A DNA stretch of 64,000 bases from Brucella anthropi_A (GTDB taxonomy: Bacteria; Pseudomonadota; Alphaproteobacteria; Rhizobiales; Rhizobiaceae): assembly GCF_046630315.1 (NCBI RefSeq), contig NZ_LQBD01000016.1, positions 1 to 64,000 on the forward strand. The letters run 5' to 3'. Below, in pieces: positions 43,172-54,134 of the stretch. How positions within the stretch are numbered: position 1 is the first letter of the stretch; the number at the start of each line of letters is the position of its first letter. The translations under genes were made by a program, and so were the position numbers. The notes under the pieces are model-generated. The model searched no databases. It had not been told where the DNA came from and saw nothing but the letters and a program-made list of their open reading frames with translations.

Positions 43172-43826
43172 CTTTGGCGTTTGTCGTGTATGAACGCTCC
43201 ATGGGAGGCGCAGCCGTAACAGGCGCTACATAGGCCGGTGTGTCGGAAGTCTGTATCTTCGCGGACGGGGTATAATCGACTTCTTCCGTTTTCGCGGGCG
43301 CTGGAGCGGTATAGGCTGGCACGGTGATCCTGCTGGCGAGTTCGGCGTGCGGCTTGCCCGTCGCGGCCTTGGGCTTGCGCTGCGGCGCGTTGGCTGTTTT
43401 TGATCGCAGCTTCCTATGTGGCACAACCCATGAGGCTTTGCACGATTTGACATGCCGGGAGGGGGATGGCCGACCAGCCAGTGCCAGGTTCAACTCATGA
43501 AGGCGTTCGCGCAAGGTCTGTATTTCAGTCGTCAGATTGTCGGTTCGCGCCCGCCATTTTGTGCACTGCGCGGTTTTTGCAGCAGGCGCAAAGACACTTG
43601 CCGCACACTGGTTCTGGGCGACGGTTCGTCTCATACGCGAAAGATCGGCCTCTTTGCGGTCGAGAAGCGATTGGGTGACGATGTGTTGTTTCCTGAGCTG
43701 CGCCTGCTCGAAAGGCGTGCATAATTCTGTAGGGCGCATGGTTGTGCAGCCCGTCAATATACCGAGAAAAGTCAGGAGTATTGAGGAGAACAGTATTCTA
43801 TTAGAATTTGTAGAAATGTTAGACAT
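43089..43826 (-). CDS. Putative lipoprotein with coiled-coil segment
   Basis: 245 residues. A lipoprotein signal peptide ends in the lipobox L-T-G-C (about 24-27). A Cys-containing helical region (about 35-115, with C-A-A-S, C-T-K-W and leucine-rich heptads) is followed by a basic and Pro/Ala-rich C-terminus ending K-V-R-V-V-G-S-E-F-F. These ends recall rhizobial DUF2865 proteins, but their central signature is missing, and residues 120-150 look out of character. It may be a decayed or deleted DUF2865 relative. It overlaps gltX by 83 bases at the 3' ends. Confidence 0.6.
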   Translation of the reverse strand: MSNISTNSNRILFSSILLTFLGILTGCTTMRPTELCTPFEQAQLRKQHIVTQSLLDRKEADLSRMRRTVAQNQCAASVFAPAAKTAQCTKWRARTDNLTTEIQTLRERLHELNLALAGRPSPSRHVKSCKASWVVPHRKLRSKTANAPQRKPKAATGKPHAELASRITVPAYTAPAPAKTEEVDYTPSAKIQTSDTPAYVAPVTAAPPMERSYTTNAKVRVVGSEFFQDQSAPADRPVPAHEPAQ

Positions 43827-43887
43827 AGCGACCTCTGCAACGATGCTTGCAAGGTCATGGTTAAAAAATATAGTAAATTAAATATTA

Positions 43888-43917
43888 ACGGCGAGTATAT
43901 TCAAGTATACTCGCCGT
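43888..43917. terminator. Intrinsic terminator after maeB
   Basis: ACGGCGAGTATA (43888-43899) and TATACTCGCCGT (43906-43917) form a perfect 12-base stem with the loop TTCAAG. AT-rich DNA with Ts follows on both strands. It separates maeB from the downstream lipoprotein gene on the minus strand. Confidence 0.82.
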
Positions 43918-43957
43918 ATTATTTTTATATTACTTATGTCTAAATTATTTGTATGTC

Positions 43958-46282
<2,325 letters not shown>

Positions 46283-46482
46283 GGTCGCATCGCTTTCCAA
46301 AAATCTTTCGTGCAGGGCAAAAAGCTCATTGCACATGCAGGGCGCGGCGGTTCGCATGGAGGTTCCGCGCGCAGCGTCCGCACATTGGGCCATTATCGTT
46401 CTTAGACTATCGGCTCAAATCTCTGTAGGCCCGTTTTCGAGAATGAGTTTTTCCAAATTTGCAGATTGATCGTCTCTATAGT

Positions 46483-47262
46483 CTAAAACGCACTTTGATA
46501 CGCGCCGCCGTCGATAACGAGATTCTGCCCGGTAATGAAACCGGAATGTTCCGAGCAAAGGAAGGCGCAGGCCTGGCCGAACTCCTTCGGCTGGCCGATC
46601 CGCCGGGCGGGAATAGCCGACGCCCGCTTCTCGGCTTCCGTCTCCGGTGTCGTGCCGTTCTTCCGGGCTGCAAATGCAAAGCCGCTGCGAAGGCGATCCG
46701 TGTCGAACGCGCCGGGAAGGATATTGTTGATGGTCACATTGGAGGCGGCCACCGTGCGGGCAACGCCCGCCAGAAAGGCGGTCAGGCCCGCGCGGGCGCC
46801 GGATGAAAGATCGAGACCGGGAATGGGAGCGTATACGGACGTCGATGTGATATTGACGATGCGTCCGAAACGGCGCTCGACCATCCCGTCGATAACGGCT
46901 TTAATCAGTTCTATTGGCGTAACCATATTCTGCGTCACGCCTTGAAGGATCGCATCGCGATCGAGAAGGCGAAAATCCTTGAAGGCCGGACCACCATTAT
47001 TGTTCACGAGGATATCCGGCGCGGGGCAGGCGGATATGAGGTCAGCCTGTCCTTCAGGAGACGATATGTCGGCGGCAACAGCATCGACCTTCACGCCATA
47101 TGCCTTTCGAATTGCTTCCGCCGCCGTCGCGAGGGCTTCTTCATTTCGCCCATTGAGAACGAGATCACATCCGGCTTCGGCGAGTGCCTCGGCACAGGCC
47201 CGCCCCAGCCCCTTACTGGAAGCGCACACAATTGCTTTTCGACCTTTGAGGCCCAGATCCAC
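46483..47262 (-). CDS. Atypical SDR-family protein lacking the catalytic Tyr-Lys
   Basis: 259 residues of the short-chain dehydrogenase fold. The nucleotide loop is A-S-S-K-G-L-G-R (not T-G-x-x-x-G-x-G) and N-N-N-G-G replaces the usual N-N-A-G. At the active site, where Y-x-x-x-K should stand, the sequence is S-S-G-A-R (Ser for Tyr, Arg for Lys). Such BKR-like SDRs without the catalytic tetrad are known. It probably does not act as a standard oxidoreductase. It follows maeB's upstream region on the same strand and is likely independent. Confidence 0.8.
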   Translation of the reverse strand: MDLGLKGRKAIVCASSKGLGRACAEALAEAGCDLVLNGRNEEALATAAEAIRKAYGVKVDAVAADISSPEGQADLISACPAPDILVNNNGGPAFKDFRLLDRDAILQGVTQNMVTPIELIKAVIDGMVERRFGRIVNITSTSVYAPIPGLDLSSGARAGLTAFLAGVARTVAASNVTINNILPGAFDTDRLRSGFAFAARKNGTTPETEAEKRASAIPARRIGQPKEFGQACAFLCSEHSGFITGQNLVIDGGAYQSAF

Positions 47263-47406
47263 GGTTTGATCCTCGCATTTTTCAAGTTTTTAAAGACATG
47301 CCACCAAGCAAGCGGTCCAATCAACCGGATTCTGGTTTACAGGTTCCTGTGTCCACTTTTTAGAGCCAGAAACGCAATCCCTGCGAACACTATTTGGTGA
47401 ACCTCG

Positions 47407-48561
47407 CTATTCGAGGGGCGGAGTGAATTCGGCTCTCGGTCGTATCAGCGACCCGTTATCGACCTGTTCCAGCGCATGCGCAAGCCAGCCCACGATCCGT
47501 GCAAGAGCAAACAGAAACAGCGGCGCATCCGGGGGCAGATCATAAATCTCCGTGACGGCTGCAAGGGCAAAATCCACATTTGGTTTCTCGCCTAGAATGT
47601 CTGCCGCGCTTTGTTCCAGATCGCGGTAAGGGGCCGGCAGTTCCAGATGTTCCAGCAGGGCCGAGGCGCGGGCATCGCCTGTTTCGCGATAGAGCGGATG
47701 ACCGAAGAAATGGAACTGTGTCCCTTGTCTAAGCTTGTCTTTAATCGCGGCTTCCGCCCCCACCTGCCGGGCCTGCGCGATAATCGCGGCGGCTGCGGCC
47801 GCGGCACGGCCATGGCGCGGGCCGATCAATGTTGATAGTCCCGCAAGAATTGCGGCAGAAAGCGGTGCGCCTGTCGATGCGGCGACACGGGTGGCGAATG
47901 TCGATGCATTGAGTTCATGGTCCGCAAGGAGAACCAGAACACGCCGGATCACATCGCTCGCCTGTGGTTTTCCCCAGGCTCGTGCAATGCGCTCATGCAT
48001 CGGCATATTGGATGAAGAAACGCCGAGAACCGTGGCGTGGAAGAGTTGCAGGAGGCCGAAAGCCTCCCGCTGCAAGATTGTCGCCGAGCGCCCGCAACTG
48101 GGCAGATCGTTCGCAGCGCGAATGCCAAAGACGGCAAATAGTCGTTCCAGCGGCCCGGAATCTGCTTTTCGGGCATCCAAACTCGTTTCGGCGTCATTGC
48201 CGGTATTGCCATCGAAATCCATCTGCCACAGCAAGGCGGCGACTTCTTCCAGCGTTGCGGTTTCGGACAGTTCGGCGGCATCACATCCGCGGTAGAGCAG
48301 CCGGCCATCGATAACCGTCGAAATGCCCGAGCGCATGATGGGCAGCCCCCAGCGAATGGTGTCGGCGGCGACCATGCTGTCCCTCTTGCGGCCCGGACGC
48401 CTGCCAGCCAGACGATGCACATCCTCCGATCGGTACAGGCTGCGTCTGGGGTCATCGGGCAATGGCTTGGAACGGATGCGGCCACGGCTCACATTTGCAT
48501 AAAGCGTCTGCGGCTTTGTCTGAAGAACGGCGAGGGCTTCTTCCGCTGTCAACCAGTCCAT
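47407..48561 (-). CDS. Citrate synthase-family protein with N-terminal helix-turn-helix domain
   Basis: 384 residues. Residues about 1-55 look like a MerR/excisionase-type winged HTH (L-T-A-E-E-A-L-A-V-L, then Y-A-N-V-S-R-G-R-I, L-Y-R-S-E-D-V). The remainder is a citrate synthase fold with His in G-P-R-H-G-R-A, His in F-F-G-H-P-L-Y-x-x-G-D-A-R-A, and Asp in P-N-V-D-F. The three catalytic residues are thus present, so it may both bind DNA and act on (or sense) an acyl-CoA/2-oxoacid. It is divergent from a second citrate synthase homologue (88 bases apart). Confidence 0.85.
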   Translation of the reverse strand: MDWLTAEEALAVLQTKPQTLYANVSRGRIRSKPLPDDPRRSLYRSEDVHRLAGRRPGRKRDSMVAADTIRWGLPIMRSGISTVIDGRLLYRGCDAAELSETATLEEVAALLWQMDFDGNTGNDAETSLDARKADSGPLERLFAVFGIRAANDLPSCGRSATILQREAFGLLQLFHATVLGVSSSNMPMHERIARAWGKPQASDVIRRVLVLLADHELNASTFATRVAASTGAPLSAAILAGLSTLIGPRHGRAAAAAAAIIAQARQVGAEAAIKDKLRQGTQFHFFGHPLYRETGDARASALLEHLELPAPYRDLEQSAADILGEKPNVDFALAAVTEIYDLPPDAPLFLFALARIVGWLAHALEQVDNGSLIRPRAEFTPPLE

Positions 48562-48648
48562 TATTGCGACCTACATTGATTGATTTCATCAAGATTGACG
48601 TCAACTATACTTGGTTTCAATGTCGGAAAGCAAACGAGGAGAACCATC

Positions 48649-49743
48649 ATGAATAGCGGACTTGAAGATGTGATTGCTGCCGAAACTGTTCTGTCGGACG
48701 TGGATGGACTCGCCGGAAGACTGGTTATTCGCGGTCGGTCGCTGGACGATCTGGTTCCGCACGCAAGTGTTGAGGACGGGATGGAGCTTTTATGGGATGG
48801 GTTCTTCCAGGATATTCCCAAGGGCGCGGAGCTTCAAAAGGCATTGGGGGAAGCGCGCCGACAGATATTTCATCATACCGATGCGCTTGACGACGCATTG
48901 ATGGAGTTGTCGCCCATCGAAGCGCTTCGTGCGTTGATGGCCCGCCTTTCCGACGATGACGACCTGACTGCGGCCCTATATCTGATGGCAGCGCCTGCCG
49001 TTTTCACGACAGCCATCTTGCGTGCGCAAAAGGGGCGTCGTCCTGTGCGCCCTGACCCGACACTTCCGCATAGTGCCGACATTCTTCGCATGATGAACGC
49101 GGCCATGCCCGACGAGACAGAGGTTGCCGGGCTGGACACCTATCTCATGACGGTTTGCGACCATGGCCTGAACGCGTCGACTTTCGCGGCGCGTGTGGTC
49201 GCATCGACGCGCGCCGGACTGACCTCATCCCTGCTTGCCGCGATCAGCGCGCTGAAGGGGCCGCTGCATGGCGGCGCTCCCGGACCTGTTCTCGACATGC
49301 TGGATGCGATCGGCCGGCCTGACAATGCGGAAAGCTGGCTTGAATCAGCCGTTGCCAACGGGGACAGGCTGATGGGATTCGGCCATCGCGTTTACCGTGT
49401 CCGCGACCCGCGGGCCGACGCCTTGAAAGGTGCTTTGAGGCGTATCGAGGCCCTTGGGCACGGGCGTGGAAAACCCAGGGTGGAACTGGCTGAGGCCGTG
49501 GAGAAGGCCGCCATTGCGATTCTCAAGCGGCACAAGCCGGATCGTTCCCTTGAAACCAATGTCGAGTTCTACACCGCCCTGTTGCTGGAACAGTTGGGCT
49601 TCCCGCGTGAAGCGTTCACCTGCGTTTTTGCCATGGGAAGAACCATGGGGTGGATAGCCCATTGCCGCGAACAGATGGCGGCGAACAGGCTCATTCGTCC
49701 GCAATCCCGCTATGTCGGTCCAAAGGCGGAGCTCGTCGCCTGA
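48649..49743 (+). CDS. Citrate/2-methylcitrate synthase-family protein
   Basis: 364 residues without an N-terminal HTH. Catalytic-type His in L-H-G-G-A-P, His in G-F-G-H-R-V-Y-R-x-x-D-P-R-A-D. The position of the catalytic Asp is Glu here (T-N-V-E-F-Y), a substitution also seen in some citrate synthase subfamilies as I recall. GAGGAG precedes the ATG at 48649, which is preferred to the in-frame upstream start at 48580. The housekeeping GltA-type enzyme is elsewhere by inference. It ends at a hairpin (49801-49826). Confidence 0.85.
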   Translation: MNSGLEDVIAAETVLSDVDGLAGRLVIRGRSLDDLVPHASVEDGMELLWDGFFQDIPKGAELQKALGEARRQIFHHTDALDDALMELSPIEALRALMARLSDDDDLTAALYLMAAPAVFTTAILRAQKGRRPVRPDPTLPHSADILRMMNAAMPDETEVAGLDTYLMTVCDHGLNASTFAARVVASTRAGLTSSLLAAISALKGPLHGGAPGPVLDMLDAIGRPDNAESWLESAVANGDRLMGFGHRVYRVRDPRADALKGALRRIEALGHGRGKPRVELAEAVEKAAIAILKRHKPDRSLETNVEFYTALLLEQLGFPREAFTCVFAMGRTMGWIAHCREQMAANRLIRPQSRYVGPKAELVA

Positions 49744-49800
49744 TATCGACCCCTGACGCGCTTTATTTGAATAAACCCACGCGGCAATTGAGCAATTTCG

Positions 49801-49826
49801 GGGCGCGGACATCACTTTCCGCGCCC
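49801..49826. terminator. GC-rich hairpin after the citrate synthase homologue
   Basis: GGGCGCGGA (49801-49809) and TCCGCGCCC (49818-49826) pair perfectly with an 8-base loop. No T-run follows on either strand, so it may be a weak terminator or an mRNA-stabilising stem. Confidence 0.5.
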
Positions 49827-49906
49827 TGAAACGGGCCGTCATATGTCTGTGACATGAATCGGGTTTTCTGCGCTCAGATCAGGTTGCCGTCGAAAGGGAC
49901 AACCAA

Positions 49907-50773
49907 ATGAGCACCGACGCCCCGCAGTCCAGAAAAGTCCGAACCCTGTTCATTTCGGATGTGCATCTCGGCTCCAAAGCGGCACAGGCCGAATTGCTTC
50001 TGGATTTTCTGCGTTATCACGACGCCGAGACGATCTATCTCGTGGGCGATATTGTCGATGGCTGGCGTCTGAGGCGCAATTGGCATTGGCCGCAGGAGCA
50101 CAATGATGTGGTCCAGAAGCTGCTTCGCAAGAGCCGCAAGGGGGCCAATATCATCTATATTGCGGGCAATCACGACGAGTTCCTGCGGAATTTCCAGGGG
50201 ACGCATTTCGGCGGTATCGAAGTCATGAATCGGGCGATCCATGAAACGGCGGATGGCCGCAAGTTTCTAGTCATTCACGGCGATCAATTCGATGTCGTGG
50301 TGCGAAATGCCCGCTTCATCGCCTATCTGGGTGACTGGGCCTATGACACGGCGATCTGGATCAATACGGTCATGAGCCGCGTCCGCTCGCTTTTCGGCCT
50401 GCGCTATTGGTCATTTTCAGCCTGGGCCAAATTTCGTGTGAAAAAAGCGGTCAGCTTTATCGGTCAGTTCGAGACCGTGGTTTCGGAAGAAGCGCAGCGG
50501 ATCGGCGTGGATGGCGTGATCTGCGGTCATATCCACCATGCCACGATCGAAAGCATGAACGGTGTGGAATACATCAATACGGGTGACTGGGTGGAAAGCT
50601 GCACGGCGGTGATCGAGCATTTCGACGGGCGGATGGAACTCCTCGAATGGACGGAACGCCGTGATCGCGGCCCCACGACAGGGAACATTGTTTCTGACGG
50701 CGAAGAGCATGACGAGGGCAGGGTGATCCGGCTTCCGCGTCCGGCGCGCGAACTGGCGACCTTCCGCAGATGA
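49907..50773 (+). CDS. LpxH-like metallophosphoesterase
   Basis: 288 residues. Calcineurin-like fold with all five metal motifs: D-V-H-L-G-S, G-D-I-V-D-G-W, G-N-H-D-E-F, H-G-D-Q-F-D and G-H-I-H-H. It is close to the UDP-2,3-diacylglucosamine pyrophosphatase (LpxH) type but about 45 residues longer than E. coli LpxH. Many alphaproteobacteria use LpxI for lipid A, so this may act on another lipid pyrophosphate. The stop overlaps the glycosyltransferase ATG by 4 bases. Confidence 0.85.
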   Translation: MSTDAPQSRKVRTLFISDVHLGSKAAQAELLLDFLRYHDAETIYLVGDIVDGWRLRRNWHWPQEHNDVVQKLLRKSRKGANIIYIAGNHDEFLRNFQGTHFGGIEVMNRAIHETADGRKFLVIHGDQFDVVVRNARFIAYLGDWAYDTAIWINTVMSRVRSLFGLRYWSFSAWAKFRVKKAVSFIGQFETVVSEEAQRIGVDGVICGHIHHATIESMNGVEYINTGDWVESCTAVIEHFDGRMELLEWTERRDRGPTTGNIVSDGEEHDEGRVIRLPRPARELATFRR

Positions 50774-51831
50774 AGAAAATCGTCATCATCACCGACGCCT
50801 GGCATCCTCAAGTCAACGGTGTCGTGCGCACGCTGACCAAATGCCGGGACCTGATGACGGGACGCGGATATGACGTCGCAGTCATATCACCGCTCGACTA
50901 TCGGTCTGTTCCCTGTCCCACCTATCCGGAAATCCGGCTCGCCTTGACGACGCCCGGCGCTCTTGGGCGGCGGCTGGCGGCCATGGGGCCGGATTATGTG
51001 CATATTGCAACCGAAGGTCCGCTTGGCTTCATGGCGCGGCGCGCTTGCCTGAAAAGGGGCTGGTCCTTCACGACCAGCTTTCATACGCGCTTTCCCGAAT
51101 ATCTGGAGGAGCGCTTTCCGGTCCCGCCGCGCTGGACCTATGCGTTCCTGCGGCGTTTCCATAATGCGGCCCAGCACACGCTGGTGCCAACCCAATCCAT
51201 TCTGGATGATCTCGAAAGCCGTGGGTTTACAGGGCTGGACCTCTGGACGCGCGGTGTGGACCGCACATTGTTCCATCCGCGGCCGGATGTGGTTAGGGAT
51301 CTGCCGCGCCCGGTCTTCATCTGCGTTGGACGTGTGGCTGCGGAGAAAAATCTGCCGGCCTTTCTGGAGCTTGATCTACCCGGCACGAAACTCATCGTCG
51401 GAGACGGCCCGTCTCTCCATGATCTGCGCATACGGTTTCCAGAGGCCGTGTTCGTGGGGAAGCGGGAAGGTGAAGCATTGGCAAACACTTATGCCGCAGC
51501 CGATGTGTTCGTCTTCCCAAGCCGGACTGACACGTTCGGCCTTGTCTTGCTGGAGGCGATCGCCTCCGGCCTGCCGGTGGCGGCCTATCCGGTGCCCGGT
51601 TCACGCGATGTCGTCGGGGCCACCGGTGCGGGCGTTCTCTCCGACGATCTGAAGGAGGCATGTCTGGCGGCCCTGCAAATGAAACCGTTTGATCCCGCGC
51701 ATGTGCTCAAACCATTCACCTGGGACGCCTGTGCGGATATTTTTGAGGATGCTCTCGCCCCGATAAGCCGAACCGCAAACGAGAGCTGTCCACGTGCGGG
51801 TCAGCCCCAGACGGCGGCTTCCGGCGGGTAA
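50770..51831 (+). CDS. GT4-family glycosyltransferase
   Basis: 353 residues. Two-domain GT-B fold: N-terminal domain with the acceptor-side P-Q-V-N-G-V-V-R-T motif, C-terminal domain with V-G-R-V-A-A-E-K-N-L and E-x7-E donor-binding (F-P-S-R-T-D-T-F-G-L-V-L-L-E-A). It resembles alpha-mannosyltransferases that act on lipid acceptors. Coupled to the LpxH-like gene (ATGA overlap), it could glycosylate the lipid product of that enzyme. Its end overlaps the convergent epimerase gene by 31 bases. Confidence 0.87.
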   Translation: MKKIVIITDAWHPQVNGVVRTLTKCRDLMTGRGYDVAVISPLDYRSVPCPTYPEIRLALTTPGALGRRLAAMGPDYVHIATEGPLGFMARRACLKRGWSFTTSFHTRFPEYLEERFPVPPRWTYAFLRRFHNAAQHTLVPTQSILDDLESRGFTGLDLWTRGVDRTLFHPRPDVVRDLPRPVFICVGRVAAEKNLPAFLELDLPGTKLIVGDGPSLHDLRIRFPEAVFVGKREGEALANTYAAADVFVFPSRTDTFGLVLLEAIASGLPVAAYPVPGSRDVVGATGAGVLSDDLKEACLAALQMKPFDPAHVLKPFTWDACADIFEDALAPISRTANESCPRAGQPQTAASGG

Positions 51832-52781
51832 ACCAGTGCACCCTCATAGCGCAGTCCCGGATCGCGGTCATGCGCGAGAAGCAGCGGCCCATCGAGGTCG
51901 ACCACGTTGGCCTTCTGGGCAAGCAGGACGGCTGGTGCCATGCCGAGCGAGGTGCCGACCATGCAGCCGACCATGATCTGAAGGCCGAGGTCGATTGCCT
52001 TGTCACGCATGAGAAGGCCTTCGGTCAGTCCACCTGCCTTGTCGAGCTTGATATTGACGGCGTCGTAGCGCCGGGCCAGTTCCTCAAGTCCAACCGATGT
52101 GTGGACGCTTTCATCGGCACAGATAATGACAGGCCGTTCGATTTCACTGAGAATCTGATCATTATCCGCGGGCAGGGGCTGTTCGATAAGCACGACGCCC
52201 GCATCCGCTGCGGCACGCATGTTTTGGGCGATATTGTCCGCTGTCCACCCCTCGTTCGCATCGATGATGATGCGGCTGTTCGGTGCGGCCTTTGTGACCG
52301 CGTGGATTTTTTCGATATCGTTTTCGCCGCCCATCTTGACCTTGATCAGCGGATAATGCGCGACTTTTGCTGCCGATTGCGCCATTTCGGACGGCGATCC
52401 GAGCGAAACGGTGATTGCGGTTTCAAGCGGACGGGTCGGTGTGCCGAGCATGTCGGCGACACTTCTGCCCGTTTCCTTGGCTTCCAGATCCCATAAAGCG
52501 CAATCGACTGCGTTGCGCGCAGCGCCGGCCGGCATCAAGCTCTGGATATCCTGCCGCGAGGCCCCGTGCTCAATAGCGGAGCGAACGGTCTCGATCTGTG
52601 CGATCACGCTTTCGATGCTTTCCCCATAGCGCGCATAGGGAACGCATTCGCCGCGTCCCTGATGGGGACCGTTGCCGATCACACACACAACAACAGCAGC
52701 TTCCGTCTTGGAGCCTCTGGAGATTGTGAATTTTCCGGCGATGGGATAGCGTTCGACAATGATATTCAATGTATTGTGCAT
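51801..52781 (-). CDS. Dipeptide (L-Ala-D/L-Glu) epimerase, enolase superfamily
   Basis: 326 residues. Barrel catalytic motifs K-V-K-M-G (both lysines), metal ligands in I-I-D-A-N-E-G, I-E-Q-P and A-D-E-S, and the C-terminal general-base Lys in N-I-K-L-D-K-A-G-G. This set fits the N-acylamino acid racemase/dipeptide epimerase group, which converts L-Ala-D-Glu from murein to L-Ala-L-Glu. The ATG at 52781 gives the family start (N-I-I-V-E-R-Y-P); the upstream open frame is discarded. It diverges from the Mla permease across 60 bases. Confidence 0.86.
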   Translation of the reverse strand: MHNTLNIIVERYPIAGKFTISRGSKTEAAVVVCVIGNGPHQGRGECVPYARYGESIESVIAQIETVRSAIEHGASRQDIQSLMPAGAARNAVDCALWDLEAKETGRSVADMLGTPTRPLETAITVSLGSPSEMAQSAAKVAHYPLIKVKMGGENDIEKIHAVTKAAPNSRIIIDANEGWTADNIAQNMRAAADAGVVLIEQPLPADNDQILSEIERPVIICADESVHTSVGLEELARRYDAVNIKLDKAGGLTEGLLMRDKAIDLGLQIMVGCMVGTSLGMAPAVLLAQKANVVDLDGPLLLAHDRDPGLRYEGALVYPPEAAVWG

Positions 52782-52841
52782 AGAGATGCCCTCTGCGACG
52801 CAGTATTTCGGTCGTTCAACGACTCGTATATGAGGTAGGCC

Positions 52842-54017
52842 ATGTTGACCGACACCGCCGACAAAGCAAGAGCCGCCGACAATCCTGCGCCGAAGATCGA
52901 TCTGGTGGAGGAGGACGGTGCGCGGCGCATTCGCCTGAGCGGTCGCTGGGTGTCGCAAAGCGTCAATCTTGTTGATGACAAGATGCGCGGTCTCGAGAAA
53001 ACTGACGAACACAAAGCAACGATCATCGATATTTCAGGCGTATCCAGTCTTGATACGGCCGGCGCCTGGCTGATCGAACGGATGCGGCAGAGGCTCATAG
53101 CAAGGAGTGCGGATGCGCAGCTTGAAGGCGTGCAACAATCCTGGCTTCCCCTGATGCAGGAAGTGGGGCAGGCCGTTGAACGGACTCTTGATACACCGCG
53201 TCAGAAAAAGCCTTTCTTTTTCATTTCGTTCCTGGCGGCGCTTGGCGGCGGCGTCATCTCCATGGGTAACGATTTCAAGATGGCCATGCATATTCTGGGC
53301 GCGACCATTCGCGGAGCCCAGTTGAAGTATGGGCGCGGCAGCGGAATTCCGGTTCCGGCAATCGTCACGCAGATGGACCGGATGGGTGTTGGAGCGATTC
53401 CCATCATCATTCTGATGTCGACAATCGTTGGCGCGATCATTGCCCAGCAAGGCGCATTTCAGCTGCGCTATTTCGGCGCGGAAATCTTCGTGGTCGATCT
53501 GGTGGGCATTCTGGTCCTGCGCGAACTCGGGGTGCTTCTGACCGCCATCATGATCGCAGGCCGTTCCGGCAGTGCGATCACGGCTGAAATCGGCTCCATG
53601 AAAATGCGCGAAGAGACCGATGCCCTCACCGTTATCGGCCTCAATCCGGTGGGTGTTCTGGTGTTTCCCCGGCTTGTTGCGCTTGTCGTGGTCCTGCCAT
53701 TGCTCACGATCATCGCGGATCTTTCCGCCTTGATCGGGGCAGCCGGTGTCGCCTGGTTCTATTCCAATATTTCGCCAGAGGCCTTTCTCAGCCGCCTGCA
53801 TGATGCGGTTGCGCTGAATACCTATTTCGCGGGTCTTATCAAGGCACCGTTCATGGCCATGATTATCGGCGTTCTCGCATCGGTGGAAGGCATGAAGGTT
53901 GGGGGAAGCGCAGAATCACTGGGGCGCCGCGTCACTGCTTCCGTTGTGAAGGCGATCTTTGTCGTAATCGTCGTGGATGGGCTGTTCGCCATGTTCTATG
54001 CGGCAATCAATTTTTAG
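52842..54017 (+). CDS. MlaE-type lipid ABC permease fused to an N-terminal STAS domain
   Basis: 391 residues. Residues about 20-115 form a STAS domain (I-D-I-S-G-V-S-S-L-D-T-A-G-A-W-L-I-E); in E. coli the separate protein MlaB supplies this. The remainder is an MlaE/TtgB permease with five or six membrane helices and the cytosolic coupling helix E-I-G-S-M-K-M-R-E-E-T-D-A-L. It is the first of four genes of a phospholipid-trafficking transporter (permease, ATPase, MCE, lipoprotein). The fusion is common in alphaproteobacteria. Confidence 0.92.
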   Translation: MLTDTADKARAADNPAPKIDLVEEDGARRIRLSGRWVSQSVNLVDDKMRGLEKTDEHKATIIDISGVSSLDTAGAWLIERMRQRLIARSADAQLEGVQQSWLPLMQEVGQAVERTLDTPRQKKPFFFISFLAALGGGVISMGNDFKMAMHILGATIRGAQLKYGRGSGIPVPAIVTQMDRMGVGAIPIIILMSTIVGAIIAQQGAFQLRYFGAEIFVVDLVGILVLRELGVLLTAIMIAGRSGSAITAEIGSMKMREETDALTVIGLNPVGVLVFPRLVALVVVLPLLTIIADLSALIGAAGVAWFYSNISPEAFLSRLHDAVALNTYFAGLIKAPFMAMIIGVLASVEGMKVGGSAESLGRRVTASVVKAIFVVIVVDGLFAMFYAAINF

Positions 54018-54134
54018 TATCCGCTTATGTTCTTTGTTTTTTATGGGCTCTTTGGGACACAGTCGCGCAAAAAATTGAACCCGCAATTGTGTTCGGCGGT
54101 TCAGTCGGAAGCCAAGCTCGGTTAAAGAAAGATT

